A stretch of DNA of 64,000 nucleotides from Pseudoxanthobacter soli DSM 19599 (GTDB lineage Bacteria > Pseudomonadota > Alphaproteobacteria > Rhizobiales > Segnochrobactraceae): NCBI RefSeq assembly GCF_900148505.1, contig NZ_FRXO01000005.1, positions 124,001 to 188,000 of the forward strand, read 5' to 3'. Both the position numbers and the translations under genes were made by a program. Shown here one piece after another: positions 1-7,871 of the stretch (position 1 is its first letter; each line of letters opens with the position of its first letter). The notes beneath the pieces are model-generated. The model worked only from the letters and a program-made list of their open reading frames with translations, had not been told where the DNA came from and made no database searches.

Positions 1-96
1 ATGATCCTGGCCGTGTTTGCGGGCGTCGTCGCGTCGTTGGCCTGGGCCATGGAAAAGGCGGCCGCGCTCGCCGAAGAAAACAGTCAGTTCATCTGA
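1..96 (+). CDS. C-terminal end of a DUF2975-type membrane protein (partial)
   Basis: Frame 1 is open from the first base and stops with TGA at 94-96, giving 31 residues of the end of a protein that begins outside the window. The visible part is a hydrophobic stretch (ILAVFAGVVASLAWAM) followed by a short tail with EENSQFI. DUF2975 membrane proteins end this way, in a last membrane helix and a tail with acidic residues. They are usually followed directly by a small Cro/CI-like HTH gene, as happens here with only 5 bases between. The assignment rests on this tail and the neighbour, so it is tentative. A short start at base 1 cannot be excluded. Confidence 0.5.
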   Translation: MILAVFAGVVASLAWAMEKAAALAEENSQFI

Positions 97-101
97 TCGC
101 C

Positions 102-335
102 ATGCCCATCAAAGTGAACCTTGCCGCGGTGCTGGCGCAGCGCAACGTAAAATCCAAAGAACTGGCCGAATATATCGGCATCACCGAAGCCAATCTCAGC
201 CTGCTCCGGCAGGGCAAGGTCAAAGGCATGCGCTTCGACACACTGGACGCGATCTGCCGCTACCTCGCCTGCCAGCCGGGCGATATTCTCACCTATGAAC
301 CCGACAACGAAACAGCCGCGACACCGGAGCCGTGA
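102..335 (+). CDS. Small Cro/CI-family HTH regulator (YozG-like)
   Basis: A 77-residue protein that is almost entirely one helix-turn-helix domain (about residues 4-68). The pattern is that of the YozG/YgzD type of XRE regulators: SKELAEYIGITEANLSLLRQ is the HTH, followed by RFDTLDAICRYLACQPGDIL. It should bind DNA as a dimer. It starts 5 bases after the stop of the upstream DUF2975-like gene, so the two are probably cotranscribed. Pairs of this kind are widespread, and the HTH protein is presumed to control its own operon, but the signal it senses is not known. The C-terminal tail after residue 68 looks unstructured. Confidence 0.85.
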   Translation: MPIKVNLAAVLAQRNVKSKELAEYIGITEANLSLLRQGKVKGMRFDTLDAICRYLACQPGDILTYEPDNETAATPEP

Positions 336-560
336 CGCAAGCCCGCCACCGGGCATCGCGCGCGATGTGAACGGGGCGACTAGAGGGCCTGCGGCCTCCG
401 CTCCGGACAGGCCGGGGCGGCGCGGGCATGGAGCCATCGATTTTCGACAGGAACAGGCAATAAACAGAGGGGATCGGGCTAGGTTATCAGCGGAAAGACG
501 CCCATTTCAGGCGGCTGAGACAGGTCGCATCGTCGTGGTGCGAATTTCTGGTGGCTTGGA

Positions 561-1523
561 ATGACCATCGTCAGAAGCGAAACCACCGTTGAAGATCCGA
601 TGATCGCCCTTGCTCGCGACCGGATCGCCGAGATCGTCAAACGTCACCTGAGCACGAACGGGCGACCTGAAACGGCTGTGGCCGGTCTTACGATTCATGG
701 GAAGACCGGTCCCGCGGAGCCGGCGTCTTTCTTCTACGATCCATCGTTCGCCCTGATCGCCCGCGGATCGAAGCGCGTTGTTCTGGGGGGCGAGAGCTAT
801 GTGTACGATGAATCTCACTTCCTGATGACGGCGGTCGGTCTGCCCACCATCGTTCAGGTTCTGAATGCCTCCGAGTCCCAGCCCTATTATTCGATCAAAC
901 TGAGCATCGACCTCGATTTGGCGCGGGAGCTCATTTCAGAGCTCGCCCAATACGGCGCGAAAGCGCCGGTCGCCAGTATGGGTATGGCCATCGGCCCGGT
1001 GACGCCGTCTCTTGCTCTCGCCGCAATGCGCCTGACCGAACTGCTGGATCGGCCTCAAGACATTCCCGCCCTTGCACGGTCTCTCCAGCGTGAAATCCTC
1101 TATCACGTTCTGATCAGCCCGATTGGAGATCGCCTGCGCCAAGCCGTCCAGCTTGACGCGCGCACGAGCAGGGTCGCGACCGCAATTCAGTGGATCCGCG
1201 GCAATTTCGCGGAAGCACTGAGGATCGAAGAACTCGCCGCGATGGCGGGCATGGGAGAATCGACCCTGCACCATCATTTCCGGGCCATCACCGCGATGAG
1301 CCCCCTGCAATACCAGAAGCATCTGCGGCTGCACGAAGCTAGGCGGCTGATGGTCAACGATCGGATCGATGCGGGCCTCGCCGCTTTCAAGGTCGGGTAC
1401 GAGAGCTCCACCCAGTTCAATCGCGAATATAGCCGGCTGTTCGGCGCCCCCCCGAAGCGCGACGTCACCGCGATCCTGTCAAACGATGTGGCAGTCCGCC
1501 AACGGGCGACGCCCTCACTGTGA
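561..1523 (+). CDS. AraC-family transcriptional regulator with AraC_N domain
   Basis: A 320-residue activator of the YqhC-like branch of the AraC family. Residues about 20-190 match the AraC_N sensor domain, with FFYDPSFALIARGSKRVVLG and the YYSIKLSIDLD stretch. Residues about 205-300 hold the paired HTH domain, including LRIEELAAMAGMGESTLHHH and a typical second helix pair ending in NREYSRLFGAPPKR. The start has a plausible GGTGG ribosome site six bases upstream. The gene is followed after 467 bases by an SDR oxidoreductase on the same strand, a common pairing in which the regulator controls the reductase. The inducer cannot be read from sequence; reactive aldehydes or electrophiles are a guess from YqhC. 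Confidence 0.9.
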   Translation: MTIVRSETTVEDPMIALARDRIAEIVKRHLSTNGRPETAVAGLTIHGKTGPAEPASFFYDPSFALIARGSKRVVLGGESYVYDESHFLMTAVGLPTIVQVLNASESQPYYSIKLSIDLDLARELISELAQYGAKAPVASMGMAIGPVTPSLALAAMRLTELLDRPQDIPALARSLQREILYHVLISPIGDRLRQAVQLDARTSRVATAIQWIRGNFAEALRIEELAAMAGMGESTLHHHFRAITAMSPLQYQKHLRLHEARRLMVNDRIDAGLAAFKVGYESSTQFNREYSRLFGAPPKRDVTAILSNDVAVRQRATPSL

Positions 1524-1612
1524 CGCAACTGATTCCGGGATTCCGGCTGGCCCGTGAAAGAACGCTTGGCTGCAAGAGCAACAGGCAAGAAATGGGCAGC
1601 TTCGAGCTACCG

Positions 1613-1730
1613 CTCTAGAGCATATCCTGTTCAGATTGAACCGATCTGAACGACAAGGATATGCTCAAGCTCTTAAATCTGGAGCGATTTCTTGTCGATC
1701 TGATGATTCCATCAGATCGGAAAGCTCTCT
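1613..1730. repeat. Two-hairpin intergenic repeat, copy 1
   Basis: A long hairpin has outer arms GAGCATATCCT (1618-1628) and AGGATATGCTC (1656-1666), and inner arms GTTCAGAT (1629-1636) and ATCTGAAC (1644-1651). A linker containing CTGGAGCGATTTCTTGTC leads to a second hairpin with arms GATCTGATG (1697-1705) and CATCAGATC (1710-1718). All arms are perfect. Three more copies occur near 27785, 38103 and 55978. This one lies between the AraC gene and the SDR gene. Function unknown; it could act as a transcription terminator or be a remnant of a non-autonomous mobile element. The remaining bases up to 1990 show no gene. Confidence 0.85.
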
Positions 1731-1990
1731 AAGGAAACGAACTCCCATCATCCACACGGTCAAGCGTGATGGACGCCGTCGGATCGGAGGGTTCGCACGG
1801 CCGACATCGCGCGCCAACCGGCCACTGTGCCATGGGCGCATCCGGCCATGGGCGCACGCATCCGCGGCGCCCGCCGTTGCTGCGGATGGTGCGTTCGGTC
1901 GGCCGGCTGCTGCGTCTTTCGAGACCTGATTGAACCGATATCTGCTGGCACGACCGCCTGCGAGACTTCTCGAAAAAGTGGAAAATGTAG

Positions 1991-2740
1991 ATGACTCATC
2001 TCAAGGGAAAGACCGCCCTCATTACCGGGGCGTCGAGCGGCATCGGCGCGGCAACGGCGCTGAAACTGGCAAAGGCCGGCGTTAAGGTCGGCATCGCAGC
2101 GAGGCGGGCCGATCGGCTCGATGCTCTGAAGGCGGAGATCGACGGCCAAGGTGGCGAGGCACTCGTTCTCGAACTCGATGTGGCAGATCCAGATGCGGTC
2201 CGCTCGGGTGTCGATCGTTTCATGCAGATGTTCGACGTGATCGACATCCTCTTCAACAACGCGGGTGTCATGCCGGTGGCGGAGATCGATCAGTTCAAGG
2301 TCGATGAGTGGAATGCCATGGTCGATATCAACATCAAGGGTGTGCTAAACATGACGGCCGCCGTCCTGCCGCACATGATCCGCCAGCATTCCGGCCATAT
2401 CTTCAACACATCCTCTATCGCTGGACGAAAGGTTTTCGGGCCGGGTTACACGGTCTATTCCGCCACCAAATTCGCCGTCAGCGCTTTCAGCGAAGGACTG
2501 CGGATGGAGGTCGGGAAAAAGCACAACATCCGTGTGACCAGCATCCAGCCCGGAGCCGTCGCCACCGAACTGCCCGAACAGACCACAGATCCGGAAAAGC
2601 GCCGGCAGCTCGACGACTACAGAGCCGCCATCACGTTTCTCGACCCGGACGATATCGCTGACACGTTGCTTTTTGCGGCCCAGGCTCCCGCCCACGTCAA
2701 TGTCGCCGAGCTGTTCGTCCTGCCGACCGAGCAAATTTGA
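1991..2740 (+). CDS. Short-chain dehydrogenase/reductase
   Basis: A 249-residue classical SDR oxidoreductase, the usual length for the family. The cofactor motif TGASSGIG is at residues 12-19, NNAG at 89-92, the catalytic serine in NTSSIAG (about 141-142), and the YSATK catalytic Tyr-Lys pair at 156 and 160. AARRADRL after the second strand (basic residues) suggests NADPH preference, which is inference. The C-terminal part ([31 protein letters not shown]) is that of the general oxidoreductases related to YdfG and serine dehydrogenases. The substrate is not identifiable. It stands downstream of the AraC regulator and is a likely target of it. Confidence 0.9.
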   Translation: MTHLKGKTALITGASSGIGAATALKLAKAGVKVGIAARRADRLDALKAEIDGQGGEALVLELDVADPDAVRSGVDRFMQMFDVIDILFNNAGVMPVAEIDQFKVDEWNAMVDINIKGVLNMTAAVLPHMIRQHSGHIFNTSSIAGRKVFGPGYTVYSATKFAVSAFSEGLRMEVGKKHNIRVTSIQPGAVATELPEQTTDPEKRRQLDDYRAAITFLDPDDIADTLLFAAQAPAHVNVAELFVLPTEQI

Positions 2741-2980
2741 TCATCGGCCAAACCGGCACGCGTCCGGAAACACGTTGACACGCAGGCACTGGCGCGGACC
2801 TTCGAGGCCGAAGCGCAATCACATAAGATTGGGCAAGGCCGCGAGGACGGAATCGGCAGGGAGAGCCTACGGCCTCGCCAGCATCTGGGGATAGGATCGA
2901 AGGGCGAACTGCTGCGAGCCCTGACGTCGGTCTCTAGCGGCAGATCGGTAGGGACCGGCGCGCCCACTCGCGGGCTGAAA

Positions 2981-3070
2981 TGGCGGAGAGAGAGGGATTC
3001 GAACCCTCGATACGGTTTCCCGTATACACGCGTTCCAGGCGTGCGCCTTCAACCACTCGGCCACCTCTCC
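2981..3070 (-). tRNA. tRNA-Ser (GGA anticodon)
   Basis: The reverse strand folds into a class II tRNA of 90 bases including an encoded CCA end (TGG at 2981-2983). The acceptor stem begins GGAGAGG. The anticodon stem is CACGC/GCGTG around the loop CTGGAAC, giving anticodon GGA. There is a long variable arm (TATACGGGAAACCGTA) as expected for serine, and the T arm carries GGTTCGAATCC. It reads UCC and UCU codons. No integrase or duplicated 3' end was seen next to it, so it does not look like an occupied insertion site. Confidence 0.95.
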
Positions 3071-3643
3071 GGGAAGCAGGCCGGTACGTGTCCGAGGCTG
3101 CTCGCGGCGGCACTATAATCATCGGCGGCGCCGACGCAAGGCCACGGCGGCGTTCTTTCGAAAATGCGGTGGATGGCGGTGGAGAGCTTTATTAATATCT
3201 TGAAAAAAGAGGGATTTTTCGCCCGGCCGCGGCGGCCGGGCGGGGGGCGTGTCACGCTTGGGTGGGAGAAGGCGGCTAAATCACGCCCCGTTCGCATCGA
3301 GGTGTCCCGAGCGGCCGGGGTGTCTCCAAGCTCTTGATTCGGCGCCGTTTTCCCTTGGTCCGACGGGGCTATCGGATCGGAAGGCGTTCCACGCGGCGCC
3401 GATGGCCGTCTATCGGACGGCGACCCCGGCCGGCGATGGTGTTTGGTCGGGCTGCGAGGGGGCGGACATCGGCGGTCCCGGGCCGGGGGGCTTCATTCGC
3501 CGTGTTCCGCGGCTCGAATTGGTCTATGAGCGGGGAGGCGTGCACGGGCCAGCCTGCCGGGCCTTCTTCGGAACACCCGCGCCTGCCCGTTGCGTGCCGC
3601 CGCTCCGCTTCATCCCCCGTGCTCTGATCGACTGCTGCCGCCC
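3071..3643. other. 573-bp gap with no convincing gene
   Basis: Between tRNA-Ser and the amidohydrolase. The only structure seen is a perfect 8-bp hairpin, GCCCGGCC (3221-3228) and GGCCGGGC (3234-3241). Next to it is an AT-rich stretch (3190-3220) that, read on the minus strand, lies upstream of the tRNA and may hold its promoter. Open frames here are arginine- and proline-rich, lack ribosome sites and resemble noncoding GC-rich DNA. Confidence 0.5.
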
Positions 3644-4486
3644 ATGACCGATCCCCAGTCCGCCTCCATCAATCCGGCTTCCGCCCGGCCCCAGGGCGAG
3701 CCGCCGCCCTTCGTCGCGATCGAGGGCGATGATCGCACCGGCATCCTCGTGATCTGCGACCATGCGTCGAACCGGGTACCGGCGGCCTATGGCGGCCTCG
3801 GCCTGCCGGCGGCGGAGTTCGAGCGTCATATCGGCTATGATATCGGTGCGGCGGCGGTGACGGAGGCGCTAGCCGCCCGGCTCGGAGCGCCGGCGCTGAT
3901 GACGACGTTCTCCCGCCTGCTGATCGATCCCAATCGCGGCGAGGACGATCCGACCCTGGTGATGCGGCTCTCCGACGGTGCGGTGGTGCCGGGCAATGCA
4001 CGGATCGATGCGACGGAGCGCGAGCTGCGGCTCGAGACCTATCATCGGCCCTACCAACGTGCGATCGAGGCCCGGCTCGATTCCATGCTGGCGGCCGGGA
4101 TCGTCCCGCTGGTGGTCTCGATCCACAGCTTCACGCCGGTCTGGCGCGGTACGCCGCGGCCGTGGCATGCGGCGGTGCTGTGGGACAGCGATCCGCGTGC
4201 CGCACTGCCGATGATCGCGCAGCTTCGGGCCGATCCGGCGCTCGTCGTCGGCGACAACGAGCCCTATGACGGCGCCCTGCGCGGCGACACGCTCTATCGC
4301 CACGCCACCCGCCGCGGCATTGCCCATGCGCTGCTGGAGATCCGGCAGGACCTCATCGCCGATCGCGGCGGCGCCACGGCCTGGGCCGAGCGGCTGGTAC
4401 CGATCGTGCAGGCGATCCGCGCCCGCCCGGACGTGGCCGAAATCCGTCATTTCGGTTCGAGAACCGGTCCGGTCGAGATCGGCTGA
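3644..4486 (+). CDS. N-formylglutamate amidohydrolase family protein
   Basis: A 280-residue metal-dependent amidohydrolase of the HutG2/FGase family, cytoplasmic. Supporting motifs are LVICDHASNRVP near the N-terminus, the FERHIGYDIGAAAV stretch, and FSRLLIDPNRGEDDP, SIHSFTPVW and the final LEIRQDLI. In N-formylglutamate deformylase these supply metal ligands and the binding pocket. The family includes enzymes of histidine breakdown and many uncharacterised paralogues. No hut genes are nearby, so the true substrate is uncertain. The start at ATG 3644 was chosen because the 18 residues encoded upstream are not family-like; a ribosome site is weak. A gap of 111 bases separates it from the DUF1244 gene, which is probably in the same unit. 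Confidence 0.88.
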   Translation: MTDPQSASINPASARPQGEPPPFVAIEGDDRTGILVICDHASNRVPAAYGGLGLPAAEFERHIGYDIGAAAVTEALAARLGAPALMTTFSRLLIDPNRGEDDPTLVMRLSDGAVVPGNARIDATERELRLETYHRPYQRAIEARLDSMLAAGIVPLVVSIHSFTPVWRGTPRPWHAAVLWDSDPRAALPMIAQLRADPALVVGDNEPYDGALRGDTLYRHATRRGIAHALLEIRQDLIADRGGATAWAERLVPIVQAIRARPDVAEIRHFGSRTGPVEIG

Positions 4487-4597
4487 GGCGGTCGCGCGAC
4501 GTGCGGCTGGGCGCAACAGGCCGGCGGTTTGCAGCGGCGGCGCAAAGCGTCTTTAATCCCTGCGGCATTGAAGGACGGGCCAGGACCGGAGAGCGAC

Positions 4598-4945
4598 ATG
4601 AACGACGTGGCGAAGACAGCGCCTGTCGAGGGCACGGACGGGGCGCCGGCACTGGACGAGGCGACCCGGACGGCGCTGGAGGCGGCGGCCTTTCGCAGGC
4701 TCGTCGCGCATCTGAGGGCGCGGCCGGACGTCCAGAACATCGACCTGATGAATCTCGCCGGCTTCTGCCGCAACTGCCTGTCGAACTGGTATCGCGAGGC
4801 GGCGGAGGAGCGTGGCATCGCCCTCGACAAGGAGGCCTCGCGCGAGATCGTCTACGGCATGCCCTACGAGGACTGGAAGGCGCTTCACCAGCGCGAGGCG
4901 AGCGAAGCGCAGCAAAAGGCCTTCAAGGCCGCCTCCGGCCATTGA
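4598..4945 (+). CDS. DUF1244 family protein
   Basis: A 115-residue protein that is nearly all DUF1244 (from about residue 25). The diagnostic block is FRRLVAHLRARPDVQNIDLM, then NLAGFCRNCLSNWYREAAEE and YGMPYEDWKALHQREAS. The two cysteines in FCRNCLSNW are conserved in the family. It is a small cytoplasmic protein of unknown function that is common in Alpha- and Gammaproteobacteria. ATG 4598 is preceded by GGAGAGCGAC, a good ribosome site, whereas the frame upstream is not family-like. It follows the N-formylglutamate amidohydrolase gene, an arrangement I believe is common in Rhizobiales. Confidence 0.9.
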   Translation: MNDVAKTAPVEGTDGAPALDEATRTALEAAAFRRLVAHLRARPDVQNIDLMNLAGFCRNCLSNWYREAAEERGIALDKEASREIVYGMPYEDWKALHQREASEAQQKAFKAASGH

Positions 4946-5223
4946 GGGGCGAGGCGCCGGTGAGCTTGGCCGAGCGTCGCTCTCCGCGCGCCGAAGCATG
5001 GGCTGCCCGGTCTTGCAGGGCGAACGGCGGAGCGGCGGGCGGCCAGGCCGGGCACCACCAGCCGGATGCATGCGGTTCGGGGTTGCCACCTTCCCGGCCT
5101 TGCTTCAGGAGTGTCGGGCAGAGGCGAGGCCGGGCGTCTCACCGGCCACCGCGCTAGCCTCGTACCGCCCGCCCCGGTCCGAAACGGACGCAGCGGCGCG
5201 GTTCAAGCTTATGATCTCCGGCA

Positions 5224-5253
5224 TGTTCCCTCGCCGGCCTTCGGCCGGGAACA
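5224..5253 (+). promoter_or_regulatory. Hairpin in the leader region of gapR
   Basis: In the 354-bp gap before gapR the core arms CCGGCC and GGCCGG close on a TTC loop, with outer arms TGTTC and GAACA. It ends 46 bases before the start codon. It has no T-run, so it is not a classical terminator. It may be a processing or regulatory element in the 5' leader; this is inference. The rest of the gap (4946-5223) shows no gene. Confidence 0.3.
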
Positions 5254-5299
5254 CGCCGGAGACGACGTGTCGACGTGCAATCGAGGTACGGAAGAAAAC

Positions 5300-5554
5300 A
5301 TGACCACCGATATCGCCGAAACCGGCGTGGCCGCGGAAGAGCTGAAGCAGTTCATAGAGCGCATCGAGCGGCTCGAGGAAGAGAAGAAGGGCATCGCGGA
5401 CGATATCAAGGAAGTCTACGCGGAGTTGAAGGGGCGCGGCTTCGACAACAAGGCGGTTCGCAAGATCGTCTCGATCCGCCGCCAGGATGCCTCCGAGCGG
5501 CAGGAACAGGAGGCCATCCTGGAGCTTTATATGCAGGCGCTCGGCATGGCCTGA
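5300..5554 (+). CDS. gapR: GapR-family (DUF2312/UPF0335) nucleoid protein
   Basis: An 84-residue, highly charged coiled-coil protein. The block [20 protein letters not shown], followed by [20 protein letters not shown] and [10 protein letters not shown], is the UPF0335/DUF2312 signature. The Caulobacter member, GapR, is a nucleoid-associated protein that binds AT-rich overtwisted DNA ahead of replication and transcription and stimulates type II topoisomerases; this is family knowledge. The protein here is of family length with nothing missing. ATG 5300 was chosen because the coiled coil begins just after it; GAAGAAAAC upstream is a modest ribosome site. It is probably expressed from its own promoter in the long upstream gap. 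Confidence 0.85.
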   Translation: MTTDIAETGVAAEELKQFIERIERLEEEKKGIADDIKEVYAELKGRGFDNKAVRKIVSIRRQDASERQEQEAILELYMQALGMA

Positions 5555-5755
5555 TCGCGCTTCGCTGGGGACGTGATGAACGAAACGGTAACGCCCGGAT
5601 GCGAGCTTCATGCTGGGCGATTCGGATCGCCGTGCGATCAGGCCTTCGCGGGGGCCGCCGATGAGGCCGCAGTCGGCGACGTCCGGCCTCGGAGGCGTGC
5701 GACAGCCTCGCGGCCGCAGGTGCAGGTGCTGTAAACGAGGGCGGTGTCGCCGGTA

Positions 5756-7762
5756 ATGCGTAAGAGCGGAGCAAGCCGACGGGGGAGGCGGGGCGAGACA
5801 CGGAACGCTCCCGGCCGGCTTCGCACGTCTGCCGGCTCCGCCGTGACGCGCATCGCCTCCGGCCTCACCTGCGTTCTGCTTTCCACGGGGCTCGCCACGC
5901 CGGCCTCCGCGCGCTGGTTCTGGGAGCGCGAGCCGGCAAGCGACGCGCAGACGACGGCCGGCGGCAAGGCCGACCGCGGCGACGCCCGGCATCGAAGCGC
6001 CGTCAACCTCACGATCGATATCAACGGCGGCAACGGCGACGTCCGCTCCGCTGTCCAGGATGCGTCCGGGCTCTACGGCCTCGAGCAGGACGGCGCGCAT
6101 TCGACGGACGAAGTGCTGCGCGCGGCCCTGTCCGAGCGCGCGCGCATCATCGGCGCGATGTACCAGCAGGGCCGCTACGCCGCGATCGTGGAGGTCGAGG
6201 TCGCCGGCACCAGCGTTTCCAATCCGGCGATCCGCGACGCCATCGACGCGGCGTTCGCCCGCGGAACGGTTCCGGCGACGATCCGGCTCACGCCCGGTCC
6301 CGTGTTCCATCTCGGCACCGTCGCCGTCCACGACCCGGACGGACGGCCTGCGACGGTTGTCGGCGCGGCTGCGACCGGTCTTGTCGTCGGCGATGTCGCC
6401 GGTTCCGCAGGCCTCGTCGCCGCGGAGGCCAAGCTTACGTCGGCGATGCAGAACGACGGCTATCCGCTGGCGCGGGTCACGAGTCGCGAGGTCGTGGCCG
6501 ACCACCGCGCGGTCAAGGTCGACGTCACCTATGTGGTCGATCCCGGCCGCAGCGCCACCTTCGGCGCGGTGGAGGTTCGCGGCACGGACAAGATGAATCC
6601 GGGCCTGATCCGTCGCTGGGCGCCGTTCAAGGCCGGCGAGCGCTATGACCCCGCCCAAGTGGCGGCCTACGAGCGCTATCTGCGCGGGCTCGAGGTGTTC
6701 GATTCCGTGCGCGTCACCACGGCCCAGGCGGTGGAATCCGACGGTTCCATTCCGATCATCGTGACGGTCGCGGAGCGGAAGCTGCATTATGTCGGCGCGT
6801 CGGCCACCTGGTCGAGCACCGACGGCGCCGCGCTGACCGCCTATTGGGGGCACCGCAACCTGTTCGGGGGTGCGGAGCGGTTGCGGTTGGATGCAACGGT
6901 GTCGCGGCTGTTCGTGAACGCGACCAACGACCTCGAATATCGCGTGGGCTTCACGTTCACCAAGCCCGGCATCTGGTCCTACAAGAACGACCTGACCATC
7001 GCGAGCCACCTCGTCCGCGAGGCGCCGAAGGCCTATACGCGCGAGGGTTTCGACAACACCATCAGCCTGATCCACCGCTTCGACGACCGGCGCGACGTGT
7101 CGATCGGCTTCTCGCCGAGTTGGTCGCACATCACCGATGCCTACGGCGATCACTATTATGCCCTGTTCGGCATGCCCGTGGCCGGGCGGATCGACACAAC
7201 GGACGACAAGCTCAACCCGTCGGAGGGCTATCGTGCCGTCGGTTCGATCGAGCCGGTCGTCGGCGACATCGGCGACAGCAACTTCATGCTGCTGTCGAAT
7301 GCCACATTCAGCGCCTACAAGGCGCTCGACGACGCCAAGCGCTTCATCGTCGCCGGCCGCGTCCAGATCGGCAGCGTGGTCGGGCCTTCGCTCGCCGATA
7401 CGCCGGCTAACGATCGTCTTTATGCCGGTGGCGGCGGTTCGATCCGCGGCTATGCCTACCAGGCGGCGAGCCCGCGCGATGCCTGGGGCCAGATCACGGG
7501 CGGACGCAGCCTGTTCGTGACCTCGCTCGAGCTGCGCACCCGGATCACGGAAACCATCGGGCTGGTGCCGTTCGTCGACATGGGCAGCGCCTATACGGAA
7601 AGCTGGCCGAATTTCTCCGAACCGCTGAAGATCGGCGTCGGCCTCGGTCTGCGGTATTTCACGTCCATCGGTCCGCTGCGCCTCGACGTGGCAGTGCCGA
7701 CGACGCACGAAAAGGGGGATCCCTCAGTGGCCGCCTATATCAGCATCGGACAGGCCTTCTAG
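5756..7762 (+). CDS. tamA: TamA-like autotransporter assembly outer-membrane protein
   Basis: About 668 residues, an Omp85-family outer-membrane protein. A basic N-terminus and a hydrophobic stretch (IASGLTCVLLSTGLATPASA) form a signal peptide cleaved near ASA-RW. Then come POTRA domains, the clearest being SATFGAVEVRGTDKMNPGLI and on to LEVFDSVRVTT. The C-terminal half is a surface-antigen barrel with GGGGSIRGYAYQ, the conserved lid-loop RGY motif, and a closing strand ending in Phe, as outer-membrane proteins require. It should act with TamB, encoded next, to insert or deliver envelope proteins or lipids. The start is uncertain: GTG at 5744 is in frame 12 bases upstream, and GAGGG sits awkwardly between the two. 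Confidence 0.9.
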   Translation: MRKSGASRRGRRGETRNAPGRLRTSAGSAVTRIASGLTCVLLSTGLATPASARWFWEREPASDAQTTAGGKADRGDARHRSAVNLTIDINGGNGDVRSAVQDASGLYGLEQDGAHSTDEVLRAALSERARIIGAMYQQGRYAAIVEVEVAGTSVSNPAIRDAIDAAFARGTVPATIRLTPGPVFHLGTVAVHDPDGRPATVVGAAATGLVVGDVAGSAGLVAAEAKLTSAMQNDGYPLARVTSREVVADHRAVKVDVTYVVDPGRSATFGAVEVRGTDKMNPGLIRRWAPFKAGERYDPAQVAAYERYLRGLEVFDSVRVTTAQAVESDGSIPIIVTVAERKLHYVGASATWSSTDGAALTAYWGHRNLFGGAERLRLDATVSRLFVNATNDLEYRVGFTFTKPGIWSYKNDLTIASHLVREAPKAYTREGFDNTISLIHRFDDRRDVSIGFSPSWSHITDAYGDHYYALFGMPVAGRIDTTDDKLNPSEGYRAVGSIEPVVGDIGDSNFMLLSNATFSAYKALDDAKRFIVAGRVQIGSVVGPSLADTPANDRLYAGGGGSIRGYAYQAASPRDAWGQITGGRSLFVTSLELRTRITETIGLVPFVDMGSAYTESWPNFSEPLKIGVGLGLRYFTSIGPLRLDVAVPTTHEKGDPSVAAYISIGQAF

Positions 7763-7871
7763 CGCGTGTGTCCTTCGACCCCGCTGCAGCCGAGTGGGCT
7801 GTGGGCGGGCATGCAAGCACAGTGATCCGGGCACGGCAGGTCCGGCTTGAGAAATCGGGGAGACAGTACGG

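Noticed and set aside
1636-1929. Small frame with NRSERQGYAQ and SGAIS, similar to frames near 27900 and 38200
   Set aside because: The similarity comes from the two-hairpin repeat being translated, not from a protein family. Each frame diverges completely outside the repeat.
2981-3070. tRNA-Ser as an insertion site for a mobile island
   Set aside because: No integrase, no duplicated tRNA 3' end and no change in gene character beside it. The same holds for tRNA-Gln at 35964-36038.
3221-3241. GC hairpin as a terminator
   Set aside because: It has a perfect 8-bp stem, but neither neighbouring gene ends into it and no T-run follows directly on either strand.
3249-3647. 132-codon frame upstream of the amidohydrolase
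   Set aside because: It overlaps the true start, has no ribosome site, and its composition (Arg, Pro, Gly, Cys) looks like noncoding GC-rich DNA.
5105-7708. Very long open frame on the minus strand opposite tamA
   Set aside because: It mirrors a clear Omp85 gene, is full of Arg, Asp and His as expected for antisense of GC-rich codons, and has no recognisable domain. Similar long antisense frames opposite rhaI/rhaD, rhaT, rhaQ/rhaK, the chemoreceptor and ptsP were dropped for the same reason.
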